60,699 bases of DNA, from NCBI RefSeq assembly GCF_015762685.1, contig NZ_PEHF01000011.1, positions 1 through 60,699 on the forward strand, written 5' to 3'. The translations under genes were made by a program, and so were the position numbers. Source of the stretch: Candidatus Symbiopectobacterium sp. 'North America' (GTDB taxonomy: Bacteria; Pseudomonadota; Gammaproteobacteria; Enterobacterales; Enterobacteriaceae). Shown piece by piece: positions 36,408 to 46,459 of this stretch (position 1 is the first letter of the stretch; every line of letters starts with the position of its first letter). The notes beneath the pieces were generated by a model. The model made no database searches and was not told the origin of the DNA. It saw only the letters and a program-made list of their open reading frames with translations.

Positions 36408-37793
36408 TTACAGCAACCAGCCCATCAGCAGCGTCGCGCCGATCACGGTAGAGGCACCACCGATGCGCGTGGCGATTTGTGCAAACGGCATTAGCGACAT
36501 ACGGTTGGACTCCGAGAGAATGGCGACGTCTACGGTGCCACCCAGGTCGCTGTGGCAGGTGGTGACGATGGAGGCTTCAATCGGATACATGTTCAGACGT
36601 GGTGCAATCACGAAACTGACCAGCGCCATAGAAAGCACGACAGAGCCACATACGATAACGTAGCCAACGGCGACCACGGCGACCACGGCGACCACGGCGA
36701 CCACGGCGACCACGGCGACCACGCTTTCCAGCGGAATATAGAGCATCCCCAAGCCAATCATCAACGGCCAGACCAGTGAGCTGGAGACGAATTTATAGAC
36801 GCTGTGCGCGCCGGTTTCCATGCTAGTGGGAATAACGCGGCTGTATTTACAGAACACGGCAATCAGGATCATCAGTACCGGGCCAGGAATGTGTACCAGC
36901 TTCTCAAACAGGCCACCGACGATAAAGAAGGCGCAAATCATCAGCAGGCTGCCACCCATCAGATGAAAATCCACCGGTTTTGGTGTGTCGTTTACCGTGA
37001 ACAGGTTCTGTTCTTCGTCACTGCGCACCAGACGCCCTTCGCCGTTCAGATCCTTACCACGCATGCCGAGGCGTGACAGGATACCTGCGCAGAAAATGGC
37101 GAAAATATTGCCCACCACTGCCGCAGGGGCCAGTTGCGCCACATATACATCCGGCGCCTGACCTAGCAGTGCGGAATAAGCCAAGGACAACGGTAAAATG
37201 CCTTCGCTAATACCGCCGCCAATAATGGGCACAATGATAAAGAAGAAGGTGTTATACAGGCTGTAGCCGCACAGTTTACCTACCAGCAGGCCCTTTACCA
37301 CCGCGGTGACGGTACCGATGACCAGCGGCACAAACATGCGTACCATCCCTTGAATCAGGATCTTGCGGTTCATGCCTAAAATACTGCCGACTACCAGACA
37401 CGCGATGACGAAGTAGAGAAAGTTCGCTTCCTTCATCAGCAGGTGCACAGTCTTCATGGTGTTGTCGTTAAACAGATAAAAATAGACCAGAATAGAGGGC
37501 ACCATCAAACAGAGGATTGCCGGGCCGCCGATATCTTTAAATATCGGAATAGTATGGCCAATATGCGCCAGCAAAAAGCCCAGCGTCATAATAACAGCGA
37601 AGCCACCGATCATATTTCTCGGCAGATAGCTTTTATACTCAGCAGCAAAAACAACAGCCGCGATAGCAATAAATAATGCAACGGGTACGGCACCAATTTT
37701 AGTTTTTAAAAACTGGGTGAAGAACGACAGTTGCGACGTTGAGTCGGCAGCGAGCGTGCTCTCGTAGAGGACATCGGTTTCAGTTCTTTTCAT
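36408..37793 (-). CDS. 2HCT-family citrate/malate:cation symporter (CitS/MaeN-like)
   Basis: A 461-residue inner-membrane symporter. The ATG at 37791-37793 (MKRTETDVLYES) follows GGAG at a suitable distance. Both family loops are visible: IIGGGISEGILPLS (first GGxG reentrant loop) and CHSDLGGTVDVAIL (second), and the C-terminal PFAQIATRIGGA. Within one helix the usual short linker is expanded to a run of VVA units by a 9-bp tandem repeat at 36669-36722, inserting about 15-18 small hydrophobic residues after IPLES. The frame is otherwise intact. The expected regulator, a citAB-like pair, survives only as the fragment at 35504 or as the genes at 30019-32348. Confidence 0.85.
   Translation of the reverse strand: MKRTETDVLYESTLAADSTSQLSFFTQFLKTKIGAVPVALFIAIAAVVFAAEYKSYLPRNMIGGFAVIMTLGFLLAHIGHTIPIFKDIGGPAILCLMVPSILVYFYLFNDNTMKTVHLLMKEANFLYFVIACLVVGSILGMNRKILIQGMVRMFVPLVIGTVTAVVKGLLVGKLCGYSLYNTFFFIIVPIIGGGISEGILPLSLAYSALLGQAPDVYVAQLAPAAVVGNIFAIFCAGILSRLGMRGKDLNGEGRLVRSDEEQNLFTVNDTPKPVDFHLMGGSLLMICAFFIVGGLFEKLVHIPGPVLMILIAVFCKYSRVIPTSMETGAHSVYKFVSSSLVWPLMIGLGMLYIPLESVVAVVAVVAVVAVVAVVAVGYVIVCGSVVLSMALVSFVIAPRLNMYPIEASIVTTCHSDLGGTVDVAILSESNRMSLMPFAQIATRIGGASTVIGATLLMGWLL
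36669..36722 (+). repeat. Six tandem copies of a 9-bp unit inside the 2HCT gene
   Basis: GGCGACCAC is repeated six times without variation. It reads in frame on the minus strand as VVA units. A homogeneous array of this kind is expected to vary in copy number by slippage while keeping frame. Confidence 0.95.
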
Positions 37794-38809
37794 TATGTTT
37801 ACTCCACGTAAACGGGTTATATATTTACGGGTTGTTTTTATTGTTAGAAAGCTAAGTGTTTTACTATCAAAGAGTAAGGTAGTGCTTAAAGTGAATGATT
37901 GGGTCAGTGAATATATTATCCCTGAGTAACCTGTCATGATTAAATGTTAAATATAATAAAACATTCATGAGTAAATCAAGTAATTGTGAGGCTTGCGATA
38001 ACTCTTTTTTAAATAACTTATCTCAAATTAATGTAATTAAATTTATTTTTTATTCTCAAGGGTGTTATTCGTGAATAATAAAACTAATTATTAAATTACT
38101 CTATCAGTAATATAATTAAATAAAGTAATTTAAAAACTACTATTTGTAGGGTTATTTCGGCATTGTTTGGCGTGCGTTTGCAGGCGCTTACCCAAGATCC
38201 GTCGCGAGAGGTTTTTTCATGTAACGTAACTAGTTAGCGCCAGGCTAATGATGCCTGTGATGGTTATCACTAATTCTTATGTTCTTTCGAAATTTTTACC
38301 TGACATTAACGTTTTTAACAAGCTTTGTTGCTCATTGATTCATCATTTGACATAAGATGTTTCATGTTTTTTTATGGTGATATTTTCTGCTTTAACAAAA
38401 ATTTAAAGAATATTACCTGGCATAATGATTTAATTTTGTGATTTTGTTTAAATTTTTTTATAATTTTTCAGATTGTATGCTATTGTTGAAGAAGTAACGA
38501 TTTTGTAAATCCACACCCATTATATTGACGTTAGGGTGATCTGTTGCCACATTGACGGGGTTGGAAGGGGGACAACGGATTGTCAGGCTGATGCCGGGTT
38601 CGCAAACCTATCCGCAGGCCACTCTCATTACTGCCTCGTCTCCCTCCTTATTAAGTGAATTATAGCCTTCGGGCAAAAAAGTACAGACCACAGCCACCAC
38701 ATGACGCGGTGCGTCGATGCTGATGAGAACGGCTTCTTGTCAGCGGCGAGTAAAAATATCCTGGTCTGACTTTCATCAACACACAACATCCACAATGGAT
38801 GTACACGTA
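37794..38809. promoter_or_regulatory. Long AT-rich intergenic region upstream of dppA
   Basis: About 1 kb without a supported gene. 37930-38500 is very AT-rich with poly-T and poly-A tracts, and should hold the divergent promoters of the 2HCT transporter and the dpp operon. 38560-38800 is GC-richer and may be the dppA leader. I cannot place a convincing promoter or small RNA. Confidence 0.4.
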
Positions 38810-40415
38810 ATGGAAAAATCCTTGGCAAAATCAAGGGTGCCCAAAATCGGACTCGGCTTGCTGGCCATGTCTGTGGCCGCCGGTCTCCAGGCAAAAACCC
38901 TGGTCTATTGCTCCGAAGGTTCTCCTGAAGGTTTTAACCCGCAACTGTTTACGTCCGGCACCACCTTTGATGCTAGCTCAATTCCTATTTATAACCGTCT
39001 GGTTGAATTCAAAAGCGGTACTACCGAAATTGAGCCGGGCCTGGCAGAAAAATGGGACATCAGCGAAGATGGCAAAACCTATACTTTCCATCTGCGTAAA
39101 GGCGTGAAGTGACAAGACGGCAAAGAGTTTAAGCCGACGCGTGAATTCAATGCGGATGACGTGCTGTTCTCCTTCCTGCGTCAGCAAGATCCGAACCATC
39201 CGTATCATAAAGTGTCTGGCGGCAGCTAAGAATATTATCAAGGCATGGGCATGCCGGAATTGATCAGCAAAATCGAAAAAATGGACGACTATACCGTTCG
39301 TTTCGTGCTGACCCGTCCGGAAGCGCCGTTCCTGGCCGACCTGGCGATGGACTTTGCGTCGATTATGTCCGCAGAGTACGATGCCAACATGTTTAAAGCT
39401 GGCACCCCGGAGAAGATCGACCTGAACCCGATCGGTACCGGTCCGTTCCAGTTGCAGCAGTACCAGAAAGACTCACGTATTCTCTACAAAGCGTTTGATG
39501 GCTTCTGGGGCAAGAAACCGGGCATCGATCGCCTGGTATTCTCCATCACGCCGGATGCGTCCGTGCGTTATGCCAAGCTGCAAAAAGATGAGTGCCAGAT
39601 CATGCCGTATCCTAACCCGGCCGATCTGTCCCGCATGTAAAGAAGACAAAAACATCACGCTGCTGGAAAAACCCGGCTTGAACGTGGGTTACCTCTCTTT
39701 CAACGTGCAGAAAAAACCGCTGGATAACGTGAAAGTGCGTCAGGCACTGACCTACGCGGTAAACAAAGGCGCCATCATTGATGCGGTGTATCAGGGCGCA
39801 GGCCAGGCGGCCAAGAACCTGATCCCACCGACCATGTGGGGCTTTAACGATGACGTGAAGGATTACTCCTACTATCCGGAAAAAGCCAAAGCATTGCTGA
39901 AAGAAGCGGGCATGGCTGATGGCTTCACCGTGGATCTGTGGGCGATGCCGGTGCAACGTCCGTACAACCCGAACGCACGCCGTATGGCGGAAATGATCCA
40001 GTCTGACTGGGCCAAAGTTGGCGTGAAAGCCAAGATTGTCACCTACGAGTGGGGCGAGTATCTGAAACGCGCCAAAGCGGATGAACATCAGACGGTGTTG
40101 ATGGGATGGACCGGCGATAACGGGGATCCGGATAACTTCTTCGCGACCCTGTTCAGCTGTGACGCAGCAGAAAAAGGCTCTAACTACTCCAAGTGGTGCT
40201 ACAAACCGTTTGAAGACTTGATTCAGCCTGCGCGCGAAACGTCCGATCACCAGAAACGTATTGATCTGTACAAACAGTCACAGGTTGTGATGCACGATCA
40301 GGCTCCTGCACTGATTGTTGCCCATTCCACGGTCTATGAGCCTATCCGTAAAAACGTGAAAGGTTATGTGATCGAGCCGCGTGGCGTACACAGCTTCAAT
40401 AACGTGACCCCGTAA
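38810..40415 (+). pseudogene. dppA: DppA, dipeptide/haem-binding protein, two stops and a frameshift
   Basis: Periplasmic binding protein of the dipeptide ABC importer, about 535 codons, starting at ATG 38810 (MEKSLAKS) with a signal peptide ending near LQA and mature start KTLVYCSEGSPEGFNPQLFTSG as in E. coli. Lesions: TGA at 39110-39112 (Trp in GVKW), TAA at 39227-39229 (Tyr in GGSYEYY), and an extra T at 39638 (SRM then EDKNI in the next frame). The C-terminal half is intact to TAA 40413-40415. No binding protein can be made in full length. Confidence 0.95.
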
Positions 40416-40490
40416 AAATCTAGCTGTGAGCATTGATAATGCCTGTCAGCCTATGAGCCGTCAGGCACTTATATACAGAGAGTTCGGGAT

Positions 40491-41225
40491 ATGTTTCAGT
40501 TCATACTCCGGCGTTTGGGGCTGGTTATCCCAACGTTTATTGGTATTACCCTACTGACGTTTGCCTTTGTGCACATGATCCCCGGCGACCCGGTGATGAT
40601 TATGGCAGGCGAACGCGGCCTTTCTCCTGAGCGCCATGCGCAGCTGCTGGCTGAGCTGGGGCTTGATAAGCCGCTATGGCAGCAATATGTCACCTATATC
40701 AACGGTGTGCTGCACGGCGATCTGGGTATTTTCCTCAAGAGCCGCATCCCGGTGTGGGATGAGTTTGTGCCGCGCTTCAAGGCCACCTTGGAACTGGGTG
40801 TCTGCGCGATGCTGTTTGCCGTGGTTGTCGGTATTCCGGTTGGCGTGCTGGCAGCGGTTAAACGCGGTTCCATTTTCGATCACACGTCTGTCAGTCTGGC
40901 ACTGACCGGCTACTCCATGCCGATTTTCTGGTGGGGCATGATGTCGATCATTCTGGTGTCGGTCAACCTCAATCTGACGCCAGTCTCGGGCCGTATCAGC
41001 GATACAGTGTTTCTCGACGACAGTCTGCCGCTGACCGGCTTTATGCTGATCGATACCCTGTTCTTCGGTGAGCCGGGCGATTTTATCGATGCCGTGATGC
41101 ACATGATTTTACCCGCCGTGGTGCAGGGGGGCGTACTGCTGGTGGCGACTATGATCATTCTGGTCAACCTGCTGGTCGATCTGTTGTACGGCGTGGTGAA
41201 TCCGCGCATTCGACACAAGAAATAA
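40491..41225 (+). pseudogene. dppB: DppB permease with about 95 codons deleted in frame
   Basis: Membrane permease of the dipeptide importer. The N-terminal 200 residues (MFQFILRRLGLVIPTFIGITL) and C-terminal 30 (ATMIILVNLLVDLLYGVVNPRIRHKK) match E. coli DppB (339 residues), but only 244 codons remain. At 41111-41130 HMILPA is joined directly to VVQGGVLL, removing the segment with the cytoplasmic EAA coupling loop and several helices. The frame is kept. CCGTGGTG-like sequence expected at both ends suggests short-repeat recombination. Non-functional despite an open frame. Confidence 0.9.
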
Positions 41226-41239
41226 GGGGAGAGGCGAAG

Positions 41240-42055
41240 ATGACTCAACTCACTGAACCGGCTGTTGATAATGCGCCCGTGCCGATGACCCCGCTACAGG
41301 AATTCTGGCATTACTTTAAACGTAACAAAGGCGCGGTGGTGGGCCTGGTGTATGTGGTGCTGATGTTGATTATCGCCATTGGCGCCAACGTGCTGGCATC
41401 GCATGCGCCCGCCGAGCAGTTCCGCGATGCGCTACTGCGTCCGCCGGTATGGCAGGAAGGCGATAGCTGGCAGTTTCTGCTTGGCACCGACGATGTGGGC
41501 CGCGATATTCTTTCGCGCCTGATGTACGGCGCACGCTTGTCGCTGCTGGTCGGCTGTCTGGTGGTGGTGCTGTCACTGATTATGGGTGTGGTTCTTGGTT
41601 TGCTGGTGCTGGTGGCGGTGTTCGGACCGTCCATCGTCAATGCGTCGCTGACGCTGACCTTCGTGGCGCTGCCGCACTATGTGCGCCTGACGCGCGCGGC
41701 AGTGCTGGTTGAGGTCAACCGCGATTACGTTACCGCTTACCGCGTGGCGGGGGCTGGCGCGATGCGTCAAATGTTCATCAATATCTTCCCCAACTGTCTG
41801 ACACCGCTCATCGTGCAGGCGTCATTGGGCTTCTCCAACGCCATCCTCGACATGGCCGCATTGGGTTTCCTCGGCATGGGCGCACAGCGGCCAACGCCGG
41901 AGTGGGGCACCATGCTGGCCGACGTGTTGCAGTTTGCGCAAAGTGCCTGGTGGGTCGTGACCTTCCCTGGCCTTTCGATCCTGCTCGCGGTGTTGGCGTT
42001 TAACTTGATGGGGGACGGCTTGCGTGACGCTCTCGACCCCAAACTCAAGCAGTGA
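41240..42055 (+). pseudogene. dppC: DppC permease with about 29 codons deleted in frame
   Basis: Second membrane permease of the importer, 271 codons against 300 in E. coli. It begins MTQLTEPAVDNAPVPMTPLQEFWHYF and keeps the EAA loop region (RVAGAGAMRQMFINIFPNCLTP) and the C-terminus. At about 41598-41612 VVLGLL is fused to VLVAVFGPS, dropping the AGYFGG...LPSLLLAL segment, which includes a helix and the pore-lining LP motif. The frame stays open, so automated annotation would call it intact. Confidence 0.88.
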
Positions 42056-42068
42056 TCCGGGGGAAGAG

Positions 42069-43041
42069 ATGGCATTACTCAATGTAGAAAAACTGTCGGT
42101 TCATTTTGGCGAAGGGAATAACCCGTTCCGCGCCGTTGACCGCATCAGTTACCAAGTAGAACAAGGGCAGGTGGTCGGCATTGTCGGCGAATCCGGCTCC
42201 GGTAAATCGGTCAGTTCGCTGGCTATCATGGGGTTGATTGATTTCCCCAGCAAGGTAATGGCAGACAAGCTGGAGTTCAACCAGCGCGATCTGAAAAGCA
42301 TTTCGGAAAAAGAACGGCGTCAGTTGGTCGGCTCCGAAGTGGCGATGATCTTTCAGGACCCGATGACCAGCCTTAACCCCTGCTACACCGTAGGCTACCA
42401 GATTATGGAAGCCATCAAGGTGCATCAGGGCGGTAATCGCACAACGCGCTATCAGCGTGCTATCGATTTGCTGACGCAGGTGTGCATCCCCGATCCGGCT
42501 TCGCGGTTAGACGTGTATCCGCACCAACTGTCAGGTGGGATGAGCCAACGCGTGATGATCGCAATGGCGATTGCCTGAGCAGCTGATCGCCGATGAACCG
42601 ACTACCGTACTGGACGTGACCATTCAGGCGCAGATCATTGAACTGCTGCTGGAATTGCAGCAGCGGGAAAACATGGCGCTGATCCTGATCACCCACGATT
42701 TGGCGTTGGTGGCGGAAGCGGCCCACCACATCATCGTGATGTATGCCGGTCAGGTGGTGGAATCCGGTAAAGCGGCGGATATCTTCCATGCGCCGCGCCA
42801 CCCGTATACTCAGGCGTTGCTACGTGCGTTACCGGAATTTGCGGTTGATAAATCACGTCTGGCCTCGCTGCCGGGCGTAGTACCGGGCAAATATGACCGA
42901 CCGTTGGACTGCTTGCTTAACCCTCGCTGTCCCTACGCCAGTGCGCGTTGCCGTGAAGCAGAGCCCGAATTGCATGACATTCCGGGCCGTCAGGTGAAAT
43001 GTCATACACCGCTCGGTGATGAGAGGAGGCCCGTCGCATGA
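42069..43041 (+). pseudogene. dppD: DppD ATPase, small frame-shifting deletion
   Basis: First ATPase of the dipeptide importer. Walker [10 protein letters not shown]-loop [12 protein letters not shown], and signature LSGGMSQR are intact, then MAIA runs into TGA at 42576-42578. About 8 bases are missing (expected [16 protein letters not shown]); the frame resumes as [18 protein letters not shown] with Walker B and the H-loop (LITHDLAL), and the C-terminal OppD/F extension with its cysteines ([14 protein letters not shown]). It overlaps dppF by 4 bp. Confidence 0.92.
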
Positions 43042-43911
43042 GCCAGAGCATGAATGCCGCCGGGCAGCATTACCTGTTGCAGGCGATCGATTTAAAGAAA
43101 CACTACCCGGTAAAAAAAGGGTTCTTTGCCCCTGAACGCGCGGTGAAAGCGCTGGATGGTGTCCTTCACCCTGGAGCGTGGCAAAACGCTGGCGGTGGTG
43201 GAGGAATCAGGGTGAGGTAAATCGACCCTTGGCCGCTTGCTGACCATGATCGAAACCCCATCTGAGGGCGAGCTTTACTATCAGGGGCAGGATCTGCTGA
43301 AACCGGATCCTGCCGCGCAGAAGTTGCGTCGCCAGAAGATCCAGATCGTGTTCCAGAATCCTTACGGATCGCTCAACCCGCGCAAGAAGGTGGGGCAGAT
43401 CCTGGAAGAGCCGTTGCTGATCAATACCGAACTGTCCAAGGCAGAGCGCCGTGAAAAAGCACTGTCGATGATGGCAAAAGTTGGCCTGAAAACCGAGCAT
43501 TACGATCGCTATCCACACATGTTCTCCGGCGGCCAGCGTCAGCGTATCGCCATTGCGCGTGGCCTGATGCTAGACCCTGACGTGGTGATTGCCGATGAAG
43601 TGATGGTGATGTACTTGGGTCGCTGCGTGGAGAAGGGTAGCAAGGAGGCGATTTTCAACAACCCGCGCCACCCTTACACCCAAGCGCTGCTGTCAGCGAC
43701 ACCGCGCCTGAACCCGGCGTTGCGCCGCGAGCGTATCAAGCTGATTGGGGAACTGCCCAGCCCGCTCAATCCGCCACCGGGCTGTGCGTTTAACGCGCGC
43801 TGCCAGCATCGTTTTGATACTTGCGTCCAGTTCCAGCCGTCGTTGAAAGCCTATGGCGATCAACTGATTGCCTGCTTTGCCGTCGACAGGGATGAAGCCG
43901 GTTCACGGTGA
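43038..43911 (+). pseudogene. dppF: DppF ATPase, frameshift, stop and 44-codon deletion
   Basis: Second ATPase of the importer, heavily damaged. One base is lost after ALDGV (about 43163). The Walker A loop, expected GESGCGKS, reads EESG-stop-GKS with TGA at about 43213, and the preceding Gly is changed to Glu. At 43588-43599 VVIADE joins directly to VMVMYLGRC: in E. coli two IADE stretches about 44 residues apart bracket the D-loop and H-loop, and the intervening part is gone in frame. Signature SGGQRQR and the C-terminus remain. Confidence 0.92.
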
Positions 43912-43943
43912 GTTCGCTTGAGATGAAAAACGCGTTCTATTCG

Positions 43944-44738
43944 TTAAAGAATATCGTCGACCACACCGCCATCGACGCGCAACGCCGCGCCCGAGGTGGC
44001 AGACGCCTGCTGCGAGCAGATGTAGACCACCATGTTGGCGACCTCTTCCACGCTGGCGGCACGCTGGATAACTGAACTGGGGCGATGCGCCATCACGAAT
44101 TCCCGCGCCAGCACCTCAAGGGATTTGCCGGTGCGTGCCACTTCATCTTGCATCATGGTGGCGAAGCTGTCAGAAATCGTAGGGCCCGGCAGCACACTGT
44201 TCACCGTTACGCCAGAGCCGGCAACCCGTTTTGCCAATCCGCGCGCCAGCGCCAACTGCGCCGTTTTCGATACGCCGTAGTGGATCATGTCGGCAGGAAT
44301 GTTGCGTGCGGATTCCGAGGAGATAAACACCACACGCCCCCACTGTTTCGCCACCATGCCCGGCAGGAAAGCGCGTGACAGACGAACGCCCGACATTACG
44401 TTGGTTTGCCAGTAGTTTTCCCACACCGCATCGTCGGTGTCATAGAAATCACGCGGACCGTAAATACCGGCGTTATTCACCAGAATATCCACGAACGGCA
44501 CCTGATCCAGCAGTGCTGTTACCCCTTCGGCACTGCCCATATAGGCCACGGCACCGCGAAGACGGGCCTGCGGGAACTGCTGTTGCAAACGGGACAGCGT
44601 CGCATCAACCGACGAACTGCTGCGGCCATTCACGATCACTTCGGCATGACTTTCCACCAGCCCTGCCACAATCGCATACCCAATGCTGCCGCTGGACGCG
44701 GTGACCAACGCCGTTTTTCCTGACAGATCAATATTCAT
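43944..44738 (-). CDS. Short-chain dehydrogenase/reductase
   Basis: An intact 264-residue classical SDR, an NAD(P)-dependent oxidoreductase. The cofactor loop is TASSGSIGYAI (residues 13-23), NNAG is present in DILVNNAGIYG, and the catalytic set appears as Ser in FISSESA, Tyr in MIHYGVSK and its Lys four residues later. The C-terminal RVDGGVVDDIL is typical. Substrate unknown. It is transcribed towards dppF and stands alone, 289 bp from eamA. Confidence 0.88.
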   Translation of the reverse strand: MNIDLSGKTALVTASSGSIGYAIVAGLVESHAEVIVNGRSSSSVDATLSRLQQQFPQARLRGAVAYMGSAEGVTALLDQVPFVDILVNNAGIYGPRDFYDTDDAVWENYWQTNVMSGVRLSRAFLPGMVAKQWGRVVFISSESARNIPADMIHYGVSKTAQLALARGLAKRVAGSGVTVNSVLPGPTISDSFATMMQDEVARTGKSLEVLAREFVMAHRPSSVIQRAASVEEVANMVVYICSQQASATSGAALRVDGGVVDDIL

Positions 44739-45027
44739 ACAGAAACCTTCCTCCGAGGAATGGACGCCGTGCCTTGCGCGGCGTTAGCGACGACCAAAAA
44801 CCCGGCCGCCAACCGGAAACCGTTCCCCATTGTAGGCCACTCTGTTCTCTTTTTTTATCCCCACGCAGGCGAAAGACCTTTGCTAAAACGTTGATAACCC
44901 CCCACTCAGCCAAGGGCAAGGCGCTGTAGCCATAAAATTCGCTTACTTGTGTTTTTGTGAGTGATGTTTCATTTTAGGATGATGAAAGAGCGCTAGCGAA
45001 GCTGTCGTTCATCCGCTGGGGAATGAA

Positions 45028-45945
45028 ATGTCTGTAAAAGATTGGTTGTTGGCGCTGTGCGTGGTGGTTGCCTGGGGCGTTAATTTTGTGGTTATCAAAG
45101 TCGGGTTGCAGGGGATGCCACCGTTTTTGCTGGCAGGTCTGCGTTTCACACTGGTGGCGCTGCCTGTGGTCTTTTTTGTGCCGCGCCCGCGTTTGCCGCT
45201 GCGCTGGCTGATCGCCTATGGCATGACCATCAGTTTCGGCCAGTTTGCCTTTCTGTTTCTAGCGATAAAACTCGGCATGCCAGCAGGCATCGCCTCGCTG
45301 GTGCTGCAAGCGCAGGGCTTTTTCACCCTGTTGCTGGGGGCGCTGCTGCTGGGTGAAGCGCTGCGTTGGAACCATTTCCTTGGCATTGCCATCGCTACGC
45401 TGGGCATGTTTGTACTGGCAGAAGGCGGCATGCTGAACCAGACCACCACCGGGTTGACGCTGCTCACGATGCTGCTGACGTTAGGCGGCGCACTCTCCTG
45501 GGCGTTCGGTAATATCAGCAACAAAGTCATCATGAGCCGCCACGGTGCGGGATTGAATGTGATGTCGCTGGTGGTGTGGAGTGCGCTGGTGCCGATTGGG
45601 CCATTCTTTCTCTGCTCCTGGCTGTTCGACGGTCAGGAGGCGATCGTTGCCAGCCTGACCAACATACATATGACGACGGTGCTGGCGTTGGGCTATCTGG
45701 CGTTTGTTGCCACCATCATGGGATTTGGTATCTGGAGCAGTCTGCTCGGGCGTTATGAAATCTGGCGTGTCGCCCCGTTGACGCTGTTGGTGCCAGTGTT
45801 TGGCATGCTGAGCGCTGCGCTGTTTCTTGACGAACACATGACCCTGCTTCAAGTGGCTGGCGCGCTGCTGATCATGGTTGGGTTGCTGGTCAATGTGTTT
45901 GGTGGACGTCTTGCTTTGCTGGCGCGGGCGCGCAGCGCATCTTAA
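45028..45945 (+). CDS. eamA: EamA (O-acetylserine/cysteine exporter)
   Basis: An intact 305-residue drug/metabolite transporter with ten hydrophobic segments in two EamA repeats. Sequence such as LCVVVAWGVNFVVIKVGLQGMPPFLLAGLRF and YLAFVATIMGFGIWSSLLGRYEIWRVAPLTLLVPVFG closely matches E. coli EamA (YdeD), which exports cysteine-pathway metabolites. A second exporter of the same metabolites, eamB, is intact at 58300. Confidence 0.9.
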   Translation: MSVKDWLLALCVVVAWGVNFVVIKVGLQGMPPFLLAGLRFTLVALPVVFFVPRPRLPLRWLIAYGMTISFGQFAFLFLAIKLGMPAGIASLVLQAQGFFTLLLGALLLGEALRWNHFLGIAIATLGMFVLAEGGMLNQTTTGLTLLTMLLTLGGALSWAFGNISNKVIMSRHGAGLNVMSLVVWSALVPIGPFFLCSWLFDGQEAIVASLTNIHMTTVLALGYLAFVATIMGFGIWSSLLGRYEIWRVAPLTLLVPVFGMLSAALFLDEHMTLLQVAGALLIMVGLLVNVFGGRLALLARARSAS

Positions 45946-46459
45946 CGAAACCTCATCACACCCTGTTGTTATGCCGCTTTTCTGCAATCCGATATCGGAG
46001 GGACGATCGTAAAATTGCCGAAAAGCAGCAATGTCTGTGGTTCTAGATATGGCAGGACAATTTTCTCCCGTGCGCTCAGGCAGAAACCGAGATTTGCCGC
46101 GCTGGGCATTGGTAGTGCTACGCTGCTCAAGGCGTATCGCCGCACCATTGAAATTCGTGCATTGCAGGTAAAAGCGTTGCCACCCGTGCATTGAGTGTGG
46201 CTCTGTGTGTCTGACGCTGCATTTCCCCAACCGCTTAGCGTGTAATTCTAACCGCTTAATACGCTATGCCACCGTCGATACAAATTGGTTCTGCGCGCTC
46301 GCTCGTATTCCCGTATCGTCGCGCCATCACCACACCCCACACAGTCAACGATTCCTGCCTTGTCCAACATGGACGCCAACGGCGTGGTGGATGCTCGATA
46401 TTGTTCGATAAAGATTAAAAAACAGACCATTAAGACTTAATTTGCCTGAAGGATGTCTT
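45946..46459. other. Intergenic stretch before btsT without a recognised gene
   Basis: About 510 bp. Short frames exist but none has family resemblance or a ribosome site. It probably holds the btsT promoter; an exact BtsR site could not be placed. Confidence 0.4.

Noticed and set aside
36669..36722. CRISPR-like array
   Set aside because: The units are 9 bp, contiguous, without spacers and in frame in a transporter gene.
36552..36779. Plus-strand frame with GDH/DHG repeats as a separate protein
   Set aside because: It is the antisense reading of the GGCGACCAC array in the 2HCT gene and has no ribosome site.
45481..46230. 249-codon minus-strand ORF opposite eamA
   Set aside because: Gln/His/Arg-rich antisense of eamA; its upstream 80 codons in the gap resemble no family.
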